Source: a virus
DNA length: 64,000 nt
Direction: 5' to 3' (one strand)
Virus record (IMG/VR): IMGVR_UViG_3300036832_001166
Location: 1 to 64,000 of that record
The notes under the pieces are model-generated. The model made no database searches, was not told where the DNA came from, and was given only the letters and a program-made list of their open reading frames with translations. Position 1 is the first letter of the stretch. Each line of letters begins with the position of its first letter. A program made the translations under genes and the position numbers. Below, piece by piece: positions 1-6,091 of this stretch.

Positions 1-138
1 GGCGGCTGGAGCTGGTCCGTGATCGACGACGGAGACTTTGAGCTGGCTCGTGGCTGGGCGCGGACCTGGGCCCGGGCTCAAAGCGAGGCGATTGACGCTC
101 GCGCCGATCTCATCGCTCACGCTCCGAGCTGGAGGTGA
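1..138 (+). CDS. 3' end of a gene entering from the left edge
   Basis: Frame 1 is open from the first base to a TGA at 136-138 and encodes at least 45 residues ending in HAPSWR. No start is visible, so the gene is truncated by the window. It is rich in Trp, Arg and Asp and shows no motif I recognise. The next gene starts 6 nt downstream behind GGAGGTGATCCTCG, so the two are probably co-transcribed. Confidence 0.6.
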   Translation, partial: GGWSWSVIDDGDFELARGWARTWARAQSEAIDARADLIAHAPSWR

Positions 139-144
139 TCCTCG

Positions 145-459
145 ATGGTTGACGAGCGCGAGAACTTGGATCTCACGCCGGTGCAGCGGTATCGAGCCAA
201 GCGGAAGATCATCCGGCCGTCGCTGAATGCGCCGGGCCTGCAGCTCACGCCGGTGCAGCTTGTCGTGCTGCGGCGAATCGTCGGCAGCGGCGCGTGGGGC
301 TGGCCGATCACGGGACCGCCGCCGTACCGGATCCATCCGAGCCGAGTCAAGGCGCTGCGTCGACGCGGCTGCATCGTTGTCGATGGTGGCATGGCGCGCG
401 CAACGCACTGGGGCCGGTACTACGTGGCGGAGCACGACAAAGCCGCGATCAGCGAATGA
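145..459 (+). CDS. Small basic protein, possible winged-helix fold
   Basis: A 104-residue protein with a ribosome site (GGAGGTGAT) well placed before the ATG. The middle, from LTPVQLVVLRRI to RGCIVVDGG and GRYYVAEHD, reads like a helix, a recognition helix (HPSRVKALRRRGC) and a beta-wing, so a MarR-like winged helix is plausible. That assignment is inferred from pattern only. Its stop overlaps the next start (ATGA), implying translational coupling. Confidence 0.6.
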   Translation: MVDERENLDLTPVQRYRAKRKIIRPSLNAPGLQLTPVQLVVLRRIVGSGAWGWPITGPPPYRIHPSRVKALRRRGCIVVDGGMARATHWGRYYVAEHDKAAISE

Positions 460-635
460 CCGACGCGGAGCGCGACGACGCGGAGTCGGTGGCACGCGCG
501 GTTGCGGACGGCAGATGCTGGTTGCCGTTCCGCTGCCCTGGTCGCGGCTATTGCACGATGTTCCATGAGGGCTCGTTCAAGGCGCCGTGCTGGGACGAGG
601 CGGACGCGCCCCGCGATATGGCCGAATCTGACTGA
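456..635 (+). CDS. Small Cys-containing hypothetical protein
   Basis: A 59-residue protein starting at the ATG that overlaps the upstream stop in ATGA. It has Cys residues in GRCWLPFRCPGRGYC and KAPCW, spaced like a small metal-binding knuckle, and many acidic residues at both ends. No family recognised. Coupling to the upstream gene and high GC at third positions support it as real. Confidence 0.55.
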   Translation: MTDAERDDAESVARAVADGRCWLPFRCPGRGYCTMFHEGSFKAPCWDEADAPRDMAESD

Positions 636-656
636 GGCGGGGCGCCCGGGTCGGCT

Positions 657-662
657 TACGAT
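657..662 (+). promoter_or_regulatory. -10 box of a leaderless promoter
   Basis: TACGAT ends 6 nt before the GTG at 669, so transcription would start at or beside the start codon. No ribosome site lies between. The same arrangement recurs at many genes in this window. Confidence 0.5.
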
Positions 663-668
663 CCGGGC

Positions 669-1061
669 GTGCCCGGCTACTGGGAGCAGGTCGCAGTCCA
701 TGAGGCGCGCGGCGTTCCGCGGCCGGTCGCGATGCGCGCCGCCCGGATCATCCTGGAGCGCCGCGACCCGTCGCACATGGCGTGGGACGAGATCCTGCAT
801 CCCCGTAACCGCCGCGGCGAGTTCAGCGTCAGCGACGTCGCGCGCACGAAGCTCCCGGCGGGCCGGTTCCCGTCGATGACCGCGAAGCAGATCCACCGGA
901 TGCTGCGCAAGGCGGGGTTCCGGCATGTCGGCACCAAGGGCTCGCACGCGGTGTTCGAACCGCCCACCGGTGGACGTCGCGTGGTGGTGCCGATGCACAC
1001 CGGCTCGATCCCGCGCGGCACGCTGCGCAGCATCCTGACGACGGCCGGGGCGGCGATCTGA
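669..1061 (+). CDS. HicA-like mRNA interferase domain with N-terminal HPRNRRGEF motif
   Basis: A 130-residue protein. The last 60 residues match the HicA double-stranded RNA-binding toxin fold: KQIHRMLRKAGF, then KGSHAVFEPP with the conserved GSH whose His is catalytic in HicA, then VVVPMH and GTLRSILTTAG. No HicB-type antitoxin gene is adjacent. The N-terminal half ends in LHPRNRRGEF, a motif that recurs in two other large proteins here (22213 and 31167). The GTG start is chosen because the TACGAT box sits 6 nt upstream (leaderless). The domain call follows HicA family knowledge; function as an injected or resident toxin is inference. Confidence 0.72.
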   Translation: MPGYWEQVAVHEARGVPRPVAMRAARIILERRDPSHMAWDEILHPRNRRGEFSVSDVARTKLPAGRFPSMTAKQIHRMLRKAGFRHVGTKGSHAVFEPPTGGRRVVVPMHTGSIPRGTLRSILTTAGAAI

Positions 1062-1196
1062 GATGCGTCACGGGATCGCTCCGGTTTTGTCACATCCGCA
1101 TGCCAACGGGGTATGTGTGATGCGTTAGGAATTGAAGAGTAGGGCGCGTCGGGGATCGCTCAGCACATATCCTGTTCTAAGAGTGAGGTCTCCCTG

Positions 1197-1397
1197 ATGA
1201 GCTGGACTGAGATCGCGATCGAGGCGGCGGAGATGATCGCCCGGCAGCGCGGATGCGAGCTGGCGAGCTTCAGCGTCGACGACGTCGACTGCTACGAGGC
1301 CGAGGACGGCACCGAGGTCGTGATGGTCAAGGCGTCCTGCCAGGTCACGCGTTCTGACGACGAGATCCCCGGGTTCCGGCTAGCCGCGGCGGAGTAG
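1197..1397 (+). CDS. Small acidic hypothetical protein
   Basis: A 66-residue acidic protein, MSWTEIAIEAAEMIA then alternating acidic stretches. The ATG is preceded by GAGTGAGGT as a weak ribosome site and by CACATATCCTG, which could be a -10 region (TATCCT at about 1168). A 10-bp direct repeat GGGATCGCTC lies twice in the upstream 130 bases. No family recognised. Confidence 0.5.
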   Translation: MSWTEIAIEAAEMIARQRGCELASFSVDDVDCYEAEDGTEVVMVKASCQVTRSDDEIPGFRLAAAE

Positions 1398-1400
1398 GCT
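1395..1400 (+). promoter_or_regulatory. -10 box of a leaderless promoter
   Basis: TAGGCT overlaps the stop codon of the preceding gene and ends 7 nt before the ATG at 1408. The position fits a transcript starting at the start codon. Confidence 0.5.
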
Positions 1401-1407
1401 GCTGGGC

Positions 1408-1593
1408 ATGCCGCCGGGCGTGTCGCTTGCGAAGCTGGGGCTGGTCGCGCCCGATGGCCTAGAGTGCCCGGCGGGTGGTCTGCATCACGTGCTGGAGCCC
1501 GAGGTCTTGATAGCGGCCGCGCAGGGTGGTGGCAGCCCCCTCTGCCAGAAGTGCAGGCAGCCGGTCGCGTTGGAGTCGGCGCGCGAGCTTTGA
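1408..1593 (+). CDS. Small hypothetical protein with one CxxC pair
   Basis: A 61-residue protein with PLCQKCRQP near its end and ECPAGGLHH earlier, which together could form a Cys/His metal site. It starts 7 nt after a TAGGCT box, with no ribosome site between them, so it is probably translated from a leaderless message. No known family. Confidence 0.5.
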   Translation: MPPGVSLAKLGLVAPDGLECPAGGLHHVLEPEVLIAAAQGGGSPLCQKCRQPVALESAREL

Positions 1594-1697
1594 GGAGACG
1601 GGCTCGCGCGCCGACAAAACATGAAGGAGGCGCCCCGTGCGCGAGCTGCCACGCTCGCTTCCCTCCCCGGGCGTCTCGGGTGGTGTCGTCGGCGCAC

Positions 1698-1813
1698 GGA
1701 GCCACGCCGAGGACGTGAACGATAGGCGAGCGGGTTGGTGCGAGCGGGCGCTCCGGGACTCGAACCCGGCAACCCGGCCACTGTTCACCCGCTCGCTGGG
1801 TACCCGTGGCTCC
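1698..1813 (-). ncRNA. Structured tRNA-like RNA with a perfect T-arm
   Basis: On the minus strand, 1769-1753 forms CCGGG-TTCGAGT-CCCGG, a canonical tRNA T-arm. It is enclosed by a 9-bp stem (GCGAGCGGG at 1796-1788 with CCCGCTCGC at 1748-1740) and then by an outer 9-bp stem (GGAGCCACG at 1813-1805 with CGTGGCTCC at 1706-1698). A second copy of the inner 3' strand lies at 1734-1726, so two alternative pairings exist. ACCA follows the inner stem. A TATCGT box ends 6 nt before base 1813. No normal D-arm, anticodon arm or acceptor complement is found, so this is tRNA-like, not a standard tRNA. Confidence 0.5.
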
Positions 1814-1819
1814 GCGGTC

Positions 1820-1825
1820 ACGATA
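1820..1825 (-). promoter_or_regulatory. -10 box for the minus-strand tRNA-like RNA
   Basis: TATCGT on the minus strand, preceded by CGTCGTGAGC, which resembles the right half of the operator found elsewhere (CGTGTGC). It ends 6 nt before the first base of the outer RNA stem. Confidence 0.4.
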
Positions 1826-1980
1826 GCTCACGACGTTTCCTGCGCAAAGAGCGCACGATCGGCTCACGTTCGCGCTGCTGGTGCGGGTATGGTGGCTGCG
1901 GTGATCGTTCACGCTGGCCAGCAGAAGCGCGGTAACGCCCGGGAAGCCGAGGAGCGCGACGTGGTGAACCGGGGGCCAGC

Positions 1981-2301
1981 GTGACGATCCGGATCGGGCA
2001 GGACGCGCATGGCCATCACAGCCACACGATGAAACGCGCGCGACTGCCGACGGTGCCGGTGCGCCGGACCGAGACGCGGCAGGGGATCAAACGCCTGCCG
2101 CGCGATCGCGTGGCGGGCGATCTGCCGCTCACCGAGGGTCAGCAGGCGGTGTATGCCGCGATGGGCGAGAGCGTGGTCTCAGCGACCGCGCTGGCGCGCG
2201 CGGAGGGCATGTCCGCGGCGGGTGTCAGCTCGATCATGTACCGGCTGGCGGACCGCGGCCTGGTCGAGCGCGTGCCGGGCAAGGGCTGGCGCCGGACGTG
2301 A
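1981..2301 (+). CDS. Winged helix-turn-helix DNA-binding protein
   Basis: A 106-residue basic protein. Residues about 53-106 contain LTEGQQAVYAAMGE, then SATALARAEGMSAAGVSSIM and LADRGLVERVPGKGWR, the helix-turn-helix plus wing of MarR/LexA-type regulators. The first 40 residues are basic and Arg-rich. The GTG start has no strong ribosome site. It is followed, with a 1-base overlap, by a two-helix membrane protein and a Vps62-like gene. A role in phage transcription control is inference. Confidence 0.65.
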   Translation: MTIRIGQDAHGHHSHTMKRARLPTVPVRRTETRQGIKRLPRDRVAGDLPLTEGQQAVYAAMGESVVSATALARAEGMSAAGVSSIMYRLADRGLVERVPGKGWRRT

Positions 2302-2468
2302 TGGCGCTGCTCGGCGTGCTCGGCTTCGGCGCTGCCGGTGGCATGCTCGGCTGGATGGTGGCGCTGTTCACCGCGCCGATGGACGAGGGCGCGATCACGG
2401 CGATGGCGGCCGACATGGGCGTTGGCACGGCGATCGGCCTGGGCGTCGGCATCGTCGTGCTGTCGTGA
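2301..2468 (+). CDS. Small two-helix membrane protein, holin candidate
   Basis: A 55-residue protein with two Gly/Ala/Val/Leu-rich hydrophobic segments (about residues 2-25 and 35-54) separated by an acidic turn, PMDEGAITAM. Size and topology fit a small holin, and a GH25 endolysin follows 1.5 kb downstream. The ATG overlaps the upstream stop (TGATG) and its own stop overlaps the next start. The holin role is inferred from topology and position only. Confidence 0.55.
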   Translation: MALLGVLGFGAAGGMLGWMVALFTAPMDEGAITAMAADMGVGTAIGLGVGIVVLS

Positions 2469-3121
2469 TCGCCCCGGCGCTGATCTTCGACTCGGCGGAG
2501 AAGTGGCTTCCGGTGGCCGCCGAGACGATCATCCTGGCGGGCGCCAAGATCGGCGGCGAGCAGATCACGAGCCTTGACCAGCTCACCGGCGATGCGTCCC
2601 CGAGCGCGCGCATCGACTTCCCGAAGGACATGCGGCCGGTCAACGACGACCCGGTCGGCTACCACCGCGTCGTTGACGGCGGCAGCTTGTGGTGGCACCA
2701 GTTCTGGCTGCTGTACCTGTACAACCCGAAGGTGTACGCCGGGTTCGGCGCGCACGAGGGCGACTGGGAGATGGTGCAGCTCGGCTGCCGCGACCCGGAC
2801 GGCAACGTCCCGATCCTGATGACGTTCAGTCAGCACGGCGGCGGCGAGCGACGCGAGTTCTGGCGCACCGAGCTGTACCCGGAGGGCAGCCCCGTGGTGT
2901 ACGTCGCGCGTGACTCGCACGCGAACTACCCGGGCCCGCACCGGGATGTGACCGACGTCGCGGACGGCAGGATGGGCGTTGTGTCGATCCGGTGGCTGGA
3001 GTTCGGGGACTGGGCGGCCTGGCCCGGCCGGTGGGGCAACTCGGAGAACAGCCCGGGCCCGTTGATGACCCGCCGGGCATGGCAGGCGCCGCACGCTTAC
3101 CACTCGCAAGCACGAGGATGA
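2465..3121 (+). CDS. Vps62-like (DUF946-type) protein
   Basis: A 218-residue protein. Diagnostic segments are GYHRVVDGGSLWWHQFWLLY, GAHEGDWEMVQL, TFSQHGGGE and VYVARDSHANYPGP, which match the Vps62 family found in fungi, plants and some bacteria; the family's biochemical activity is not well established. HEGDWE and the DSHANY segment are likely metal or ligand positions. The start is GTG at 2465, overlapping the upstream stop. It sits between a mini-membrane protein and structural-looking genes near the endolysin, so a cell-surface or lysis-related role is possible but unproven. Confidence 0.65.
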   Translation: MIAPALIFDSAEKWLPVAAETIILAGAKIGGEQITSLDQLTGDASPSARIDFPKDMRPVNDDPVGYHRVVDGGSLWWHQFWLLYLYNPKVYAGFGAHEGDWEMVQLGCRDPDGNVPILMTFSQHGGGERREFWRTELYPEGSPVVYVARDSHANYPGPHRDVTDVADGRMGVVSIRWLEFGDWAAWPGRWGNSENSPGPLMTRRAWQAPHAYHSQARG

Positions 3122-3134
3122 CCGAGGAGGACTG

Positions 3135-3767
3135 ATGGAGCTGAACATGATCGAGATCCCCGAGGAGCAGGCCCGCAGCGCGTACGAGGAGTACGCGGCC
3201 GCGGTCAAGGTCAACCGAGACGAGGAGGATCGCGCCATCGCGGAGGGCTACAAGGCGCTGGCCGAGGGCAAGCACCTCATTCACCTGGGGCAGACGCTCG
3301 CGATCGGCGGCACCAGCATCGTGGAGGTCCGCTCGCGCTGGGACGGCCGCACCGTCAACGTCACCGTCCCGAACCTGGCGTGCATCCGCGCCGACGCCAA
3401 GATCGCCTACACGCAGGGCGTCGACCGCGACGGCGGCTGCGTCATCACCGCCGACCGCCGCGACAACCAACTGCACACCCACAACCGCAAGGACCGGTTC
3501 GTCATCGCCGACGGCACGTTCGAGCGGCCGGAGGATTCGCGGGCAGCGCCGGTCCGCGCCATCGTGCCCAACATTCCGCCGCGGCTGCGGCCCAAACGCG
3601 GCCTGCAGCTCTACACGCTGCTGTGGGAGGCGGAGTGGGCGGTCGACCCGGACGCGCCGCAGGATCCGGCGTTACTGCGCCGCCTTGGCGGGGAGCTGTA
3701 CATCGTGCTCGGCACGTGGGACCTGAGTGAGCTGGAGCGCACGGTCCTGTCGGGTCGAGCAAGCTGA
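3135..3767 (+). CDS. Conserved-looking hypothetical protein
   Basis: A 210-residue soluble protein behind the GACCGAGGAGG initiation module. It has a helical N-terminus (about 1-55), a beta-rich middle (SIVEVRSRWDGRTVNVTVP) and a C-terminal LGGELYIVLGTWDLSELE. No catalytic motif or family is recognised. It lies just upstream of the endolysin and probably shares its transcript. Confidence 0.65.
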   Translation: MELNMIEIPEEQARSAYEEYAAAVKVNRDEEDRAIAEGYKALAEGKHLIHLGQTLAIGGTSIVEVRSRWDGRTVNVTVPNLACIRADAKIAYTQGVDRDGGCVITADRRDNQLHTHNRKDRFVIADGTFERPEDSRAAPVRAIVPNIPPRLRPKRGLQLYTLLWEAEWAVDPDAPQDPALLRRLGGELYIVLGTWDLSELERTVLSGRAS

Positions 3768-3793
3768 CGTTCAACCACCACCAAGGAGGACTG

Positions 3794-3952
3794 ATGGAAA
3801 CGACCGAGACCCCCGGGCAGCCAGAGCCGGAGACGCCGGATGTGACGCCGGAGAGCGACCCGAACGTGGACACGCCGACGCCGGAGTCTGACCCGAACGT
3901 CGACACGGAGACCGGCGGCGACGAGGACGACGAGGGTGCCGCCAAGTCGTGA
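3794..3952 (+). CDS. Short acidic Pro/Thr-rich repeat protein
   Basis: A 52-residue disordered protein with a duplicated TPESDPNVDT unit and an acidic end (GGDEDDEG). AAGGAGG precedes the ATG by 6 nt. Its stop overlaps the GTG of the endolysin gene, so it is translationally coupled to it. It may act as a leader or a small disordered partner; function unknown. Confidence 0.65.
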   Translation: METTETPGQPEPETPDVTPESDPNVDTPTPESDPNVDTETGGDEDDEGAAKS

Positions 3953-4761
3953 GCATCACCTTCGCGGACATAAGCGAGCACCAGGAGGCGTTTGACCCGG
4001 TCGCCTACCGGCGGGCGGGCAACGAGGTGATCATCGTCCGTGTCCACAACGGCTACCGGCCCGACAAGTTCATGCCGGGCCGGGTCGCCGCTGTGCGCGC
4101 GGTCCCGTTCCTCGCCATCGGCTACTACCTGTACCTCGCCGCCAGCCGTGACGCCGCCGGGCAGGCCCGTGAGGCGTGCGACACGGTCGGTCGCGTGCGT
4201 GACAACGAGTTCCTCATCTGCGATCACGAGGAGGGGACGGGCAGCCAGGTCGCGCGCTGCGAGGCGGCGCTCGGCGTCATGGACCGCCACCAGGGCTTCC
4301 CCGCCACCCTGTACGCGTCGACGTCGTTCTTTGACGAGCATCTCGGTGGCCGGGCGCGGTGGCGGCGGCCGCGGTGGATGGCGAGCTACCTGTACTCCTA
4401 CAGCGCCGACATGAGCCAGTACCCGGCCGGGGCGACGTTCTGGCAGTACTCCGACCGCGGGCATTTCGCGGGTCTGCCCGGGCCGGTGGACGCCAGCATC
4501 TTCCCCGGCGCCGCGCGCGAGTTCCTGCCCGCGGTGCGATCTGGCGCCCCGCTCGCGCCGACACCTCTACCGAAGGGAGCGACGATGGCTGACCTGGTGG
4601 CTGTGCTGAAGGCCAACAAGGCGATCGAGCTGTTTGTGATGGACAAGGACGGGACGGTCTGGCATACGTGGCAGACCGGGGAGGGCTCAGGCTGGGCGGG
4701 CGCGCAGGCAGGCAAGCGCAACGCGGCCTGGTACAGCCTGGGCGCGCCCGGGAAGAAGTGA
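3949..4761 (+). CDS. Endolysin: GH25 lysozyme with a short C-terminal binding module
   Basis: A 270-residue peptidoglycan hydrolase. The GH25 barrel starts with ITFADISEHQ (Asp7 at the usual catalytic position), has FLICDHEEGTG near residue 92 in place of the family DxE strand, and ends with TFWQYSDRGHFAGLPGPVD. After a Pro/Thr linker, residues about 213-270 hold one copy of a PLL-type lectin-like unit (LFVMDKDGTVWHTW, GWAGAQAG, AWYSLG). The GTG start overlaps the preceding stop. A strong internal ribosome site and in-frame ATG at 4585 could make the C-terminal module separately. Expected role: host wall cleavage at lysis. Confidence 0.88.
   Translation: MSITFADISEHQEAFDPVAYRRAGNEVIIVRVHNGYRPDKFMPGRVAAVRAVPFLAIGYYLYLAASRDAAGQAREACDTVGRVRDNEFLICDHEEGTGSQVARCEAALGVMDRHQGFPATLYASTSFFDEHLGGRARWRRPRWMASYLYSYSADMSQYPAGATFWQYSDRGHFAGLPGPVDASIFPGAAREFLPAVRSGAPLAPTPLPKGATMADLVAVLKANKAIELFVMDKDGTVWHTWQTGEGSGWAGAQAGKRNAAWYSLGAPGKK
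4585..4761 (+). CDS. Possible internal translation product: endolysin wall-binding module
   Basis: GAAGGGAGCGACG lies immediately before an in-frame ATG that begins MADLVAVLKANKAIELF, exactly at the domain boundary of the lysozyme. This would give a 58-residue binding module, as known for some clostridial and enterococcal endolysins that assemble full-length and short chains. Whether it is used here is inference. Confidence 0.4.
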   Translation: MADLVAVLKANKAIELFVMDKDGTVWHTWQTGEGSGWAGAQAGKRNAAWYSLGAPGKK

Positions 4762-5099
4762 CGCACGCGATTATCCGGTTCGCGACGCCGCCGCTGGCGT
4801 TGAAGGACTGGGAGGCGTTCTGCGGTGAGCATGAGCTGAAGCGTTCCAGCGTGCTGGCGGGCGGGAACGTGTGGGTGCGTGGCGGCCGGACGGGGATCGA
4901 GGCGGCGTTCGGGCAGCCGACGCGCGGGGTGCGTGACCCGCCGCCGCCGGACGACGCGACCGATGTCGTGTTCGTGACGCCGTTCGGCGGCTCAAAGGCG
5001 CAGGAGCTGGCGAAGCTCGCGGGCGCGTTCTGGCTGCGGTTCGGCGGGGCGATGCAGGCGGAGGAGACGGTCCGCGGGATGATCGTTGGCGATGGCTGA
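4758..5099 (+). CDS. Hypothetical protein downstream of endolysin
   Basis: A 113-residue protein from a GTG that overlaps the endolysin stop (GTGA). It has mixed alpha/beta character (THAIIRFATPPLALKDW, DATDVVFVTPFGG) and no motif I recognise. Tight coupling suggests it belongs to the lysis-region operon. Confidence 0.55.
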   Translation: MTHAIIRFATPPLALKDWEAFCGEHELKRSSVLAGGNVWVRGGRTGIEAAFGQPTRGVRDPPPPDDATDVVFVTPFGGSKAQELAKLAGAFWLRFGGAMQAEETVRGMIVGDG

Positions 5100-5298
5100 C
5101 CGCGGACGGAGGATCGGGCAGGAGGACGTCGACCGGCTGCGCGACTGGCTGGAGCGGCAGCACGCGCCGGGCGCGGACCGGTCTGACGAGGAGCTGCGCG
5201 AGATCCTGGTGGGCGCCGAGGAGTGGATTCACGGGCGCCGCTGGTCGTTCACGATCGTCGCGGCGAACTACCTGCGGGACGGCGTCTATCACGCGTAG
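5092..5298 (+). CDS. Small helical hypothetical protein
   Basis: A 68-residue protein, MADRGRRIGQEDVDRL onward, with two predicted helices and a hydrophobic FTIVAANYL segment. ATG 5092 overlaps the previous gene by 8 bases; TTG 5086 is an alternative start two codons upstream. No family recognised. Confidence 0.55.
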   Translation: MADRGRRIGQEDVDRLRDWLERQHAPGADRSDEELREILVGAEEWIHGRRWSFTIVAANYLRDGVYHA

Positions 5299-5319
5299 GG
5301 CGTACGCTCCCGTTCGGCG

Positions 5320-5646
5320 ATGAGCGACGACGAGATGCTCGACTACCTCAGGACGCTCCGCGAGAAGTACCTGAAGTTCTGGCCCCTCACCGAACTACTG
5401 GAGAAGATGATGGCGGACATCGCGCAGATTCAGGCTGACGTCGCGGCGCTCAAGGATGCCGAGGCGGCCGCGGCGGATGAGCTGGAGAAGCTCGCGAACC
5501 TGCTGGGTTCGCTGCAGGCCGGGCAGGTCACGCAGGCGCAGCTTGACGAGCTGCACGACAATCTGCAGTCGGTGACGACGCAGTTGGTGGCCGCGACGCA
5601 GTCGGCGCAGGCGGCCGAGCCGCCGCACCCCGAGCAGACCGCCTGA
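5320..5646 (+). CDS. Coiled-coil protein
   Basis: A 108-residue protein dominated by heptad-like helix (about residues 8-95, e.g. LEKMMADIAQIQADVAALKD), ending in a Pro-rich tail, EPPHPEQTA. A TACGCT box ends 11 nt upstream, giving a very short leader. After its TGA the same frame stays open for another 71 codons of plausible protein (see 5689-5862), which raises the question of readthrough. Confidence 0.65.
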   Translation: MSDDEMLDYLRTLREKYLKFWPLTELLEKMMADIAQIQADVAALKDAEAAAADELEKLANLLGSLQAGQVTQAQLDELHDNLQSVTTQLVAATQSAQAAEPPHPEQTA

Positions 5647-5688
5647 CCGACGTCCGAGTATCCGGCGTACACGCTTGACGTTGCGCAC

Positions 5689-5862
5689 GTGCCGGGCGCT
5701 GTCTACCCGTGGCGGGTGACGCTGCTGCGTCAGGAGCGCAAGTACGTCAGGCGCGAGGCGCTGGCGTGGAGTCAGGGCAAGACGCTGCCGGTCGCGCTGA
5801 AGGGCGTCGCGGGCCGGATTGAGGCGAATCGCACGACGCCGCCTTACGCGGAGCTGCTCTGA
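5689..5862 (+). CDS. Small basic protein with uncertain start
   Basis: From GTG 5689 the frame gives 57 residues (VPGAVYPWRVTLLRQE to TPPYAELL). The coherent sequence begins earlier, at SEYPAYTLDVAHV, with no ATG, GTG or TTG in frame after the TGA at 5644. An ACG codon (5653) just before SEYP could be a rare start or a mutated ATG. Alternatively the TGA is read through from the coiled-coil gene. No ribosome site decides the matter. Confidence 0.45.
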   Translation: MPGAVYPWRVTLLRQERKYVRREALAWSQGKTLPVALKGVAGRIEANRTTPPYAELL

Positions 5863-5870
5863 GGACGGGG

Positions 5871-5903
5871 GCGGGTCGGCTGCTGCGCCCCGAGCCGACC
5901 CGC
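5871..5903 (+). terminator. Strong GC hairpin, probable terminator
   Basis: GCGGGTCGGCT pairs perfectly with AGCCGACCCGC over 11 bp around an 11-nt loop. No U-tract follows. It lies directly after the last gene of the lysis-region run and before a 190-base leader region for the gene at 6092. Confidence 0.55.
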
Positions 5904-6091
5904 CGCCCCTGTCGCACTCATTATCGGCATGTTGCCGGGGAGGGTTGAGCCCCCGGACGCGTCGATGTCAGCGGCCTGACAGAACCGGCCCTCTGGCGGC
6001 GGCTCGCATCGTGCGCCTTGTCGTTACCAGCCGCGGGATCCGGGTAGAGCACAAGCCACGTGCTAAGTGAACGACCCGAATCGGAGGTTGT

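Larger units (their letters stand above)
1594..1980. other. Mostly noncoding stretch around a structured RNA
   Basis: This 387-base gap holds the minus-strand tRNA-like RNA described at 1698-1813. On the plus strand a 115-codon frame begins at GTG 1637 behind a good AAGGAGG and ends overlapping the next start. Its middle translates the complement of a tRNA T-arm (RDSNPATR), the usual sign of a spurious frame across a tRNA gene, so I do not call it. Confidence 0.45.

Noticed and set aside
1637-1984. 115-codon plus-strand frame with AAGGAGG before a GTG
   Set aside because: It translates the complement of the T-arm RNA (RDSNPATR-type peptide) and has no coherent protein character.
2234-3238. 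Long minus-strand frame opposite the Vps62-like gene
   Set aside because: An antisense shadow of high-GC coding DNA; the plus-strand gene has recognisable motifs, coupling and ribosome sites.
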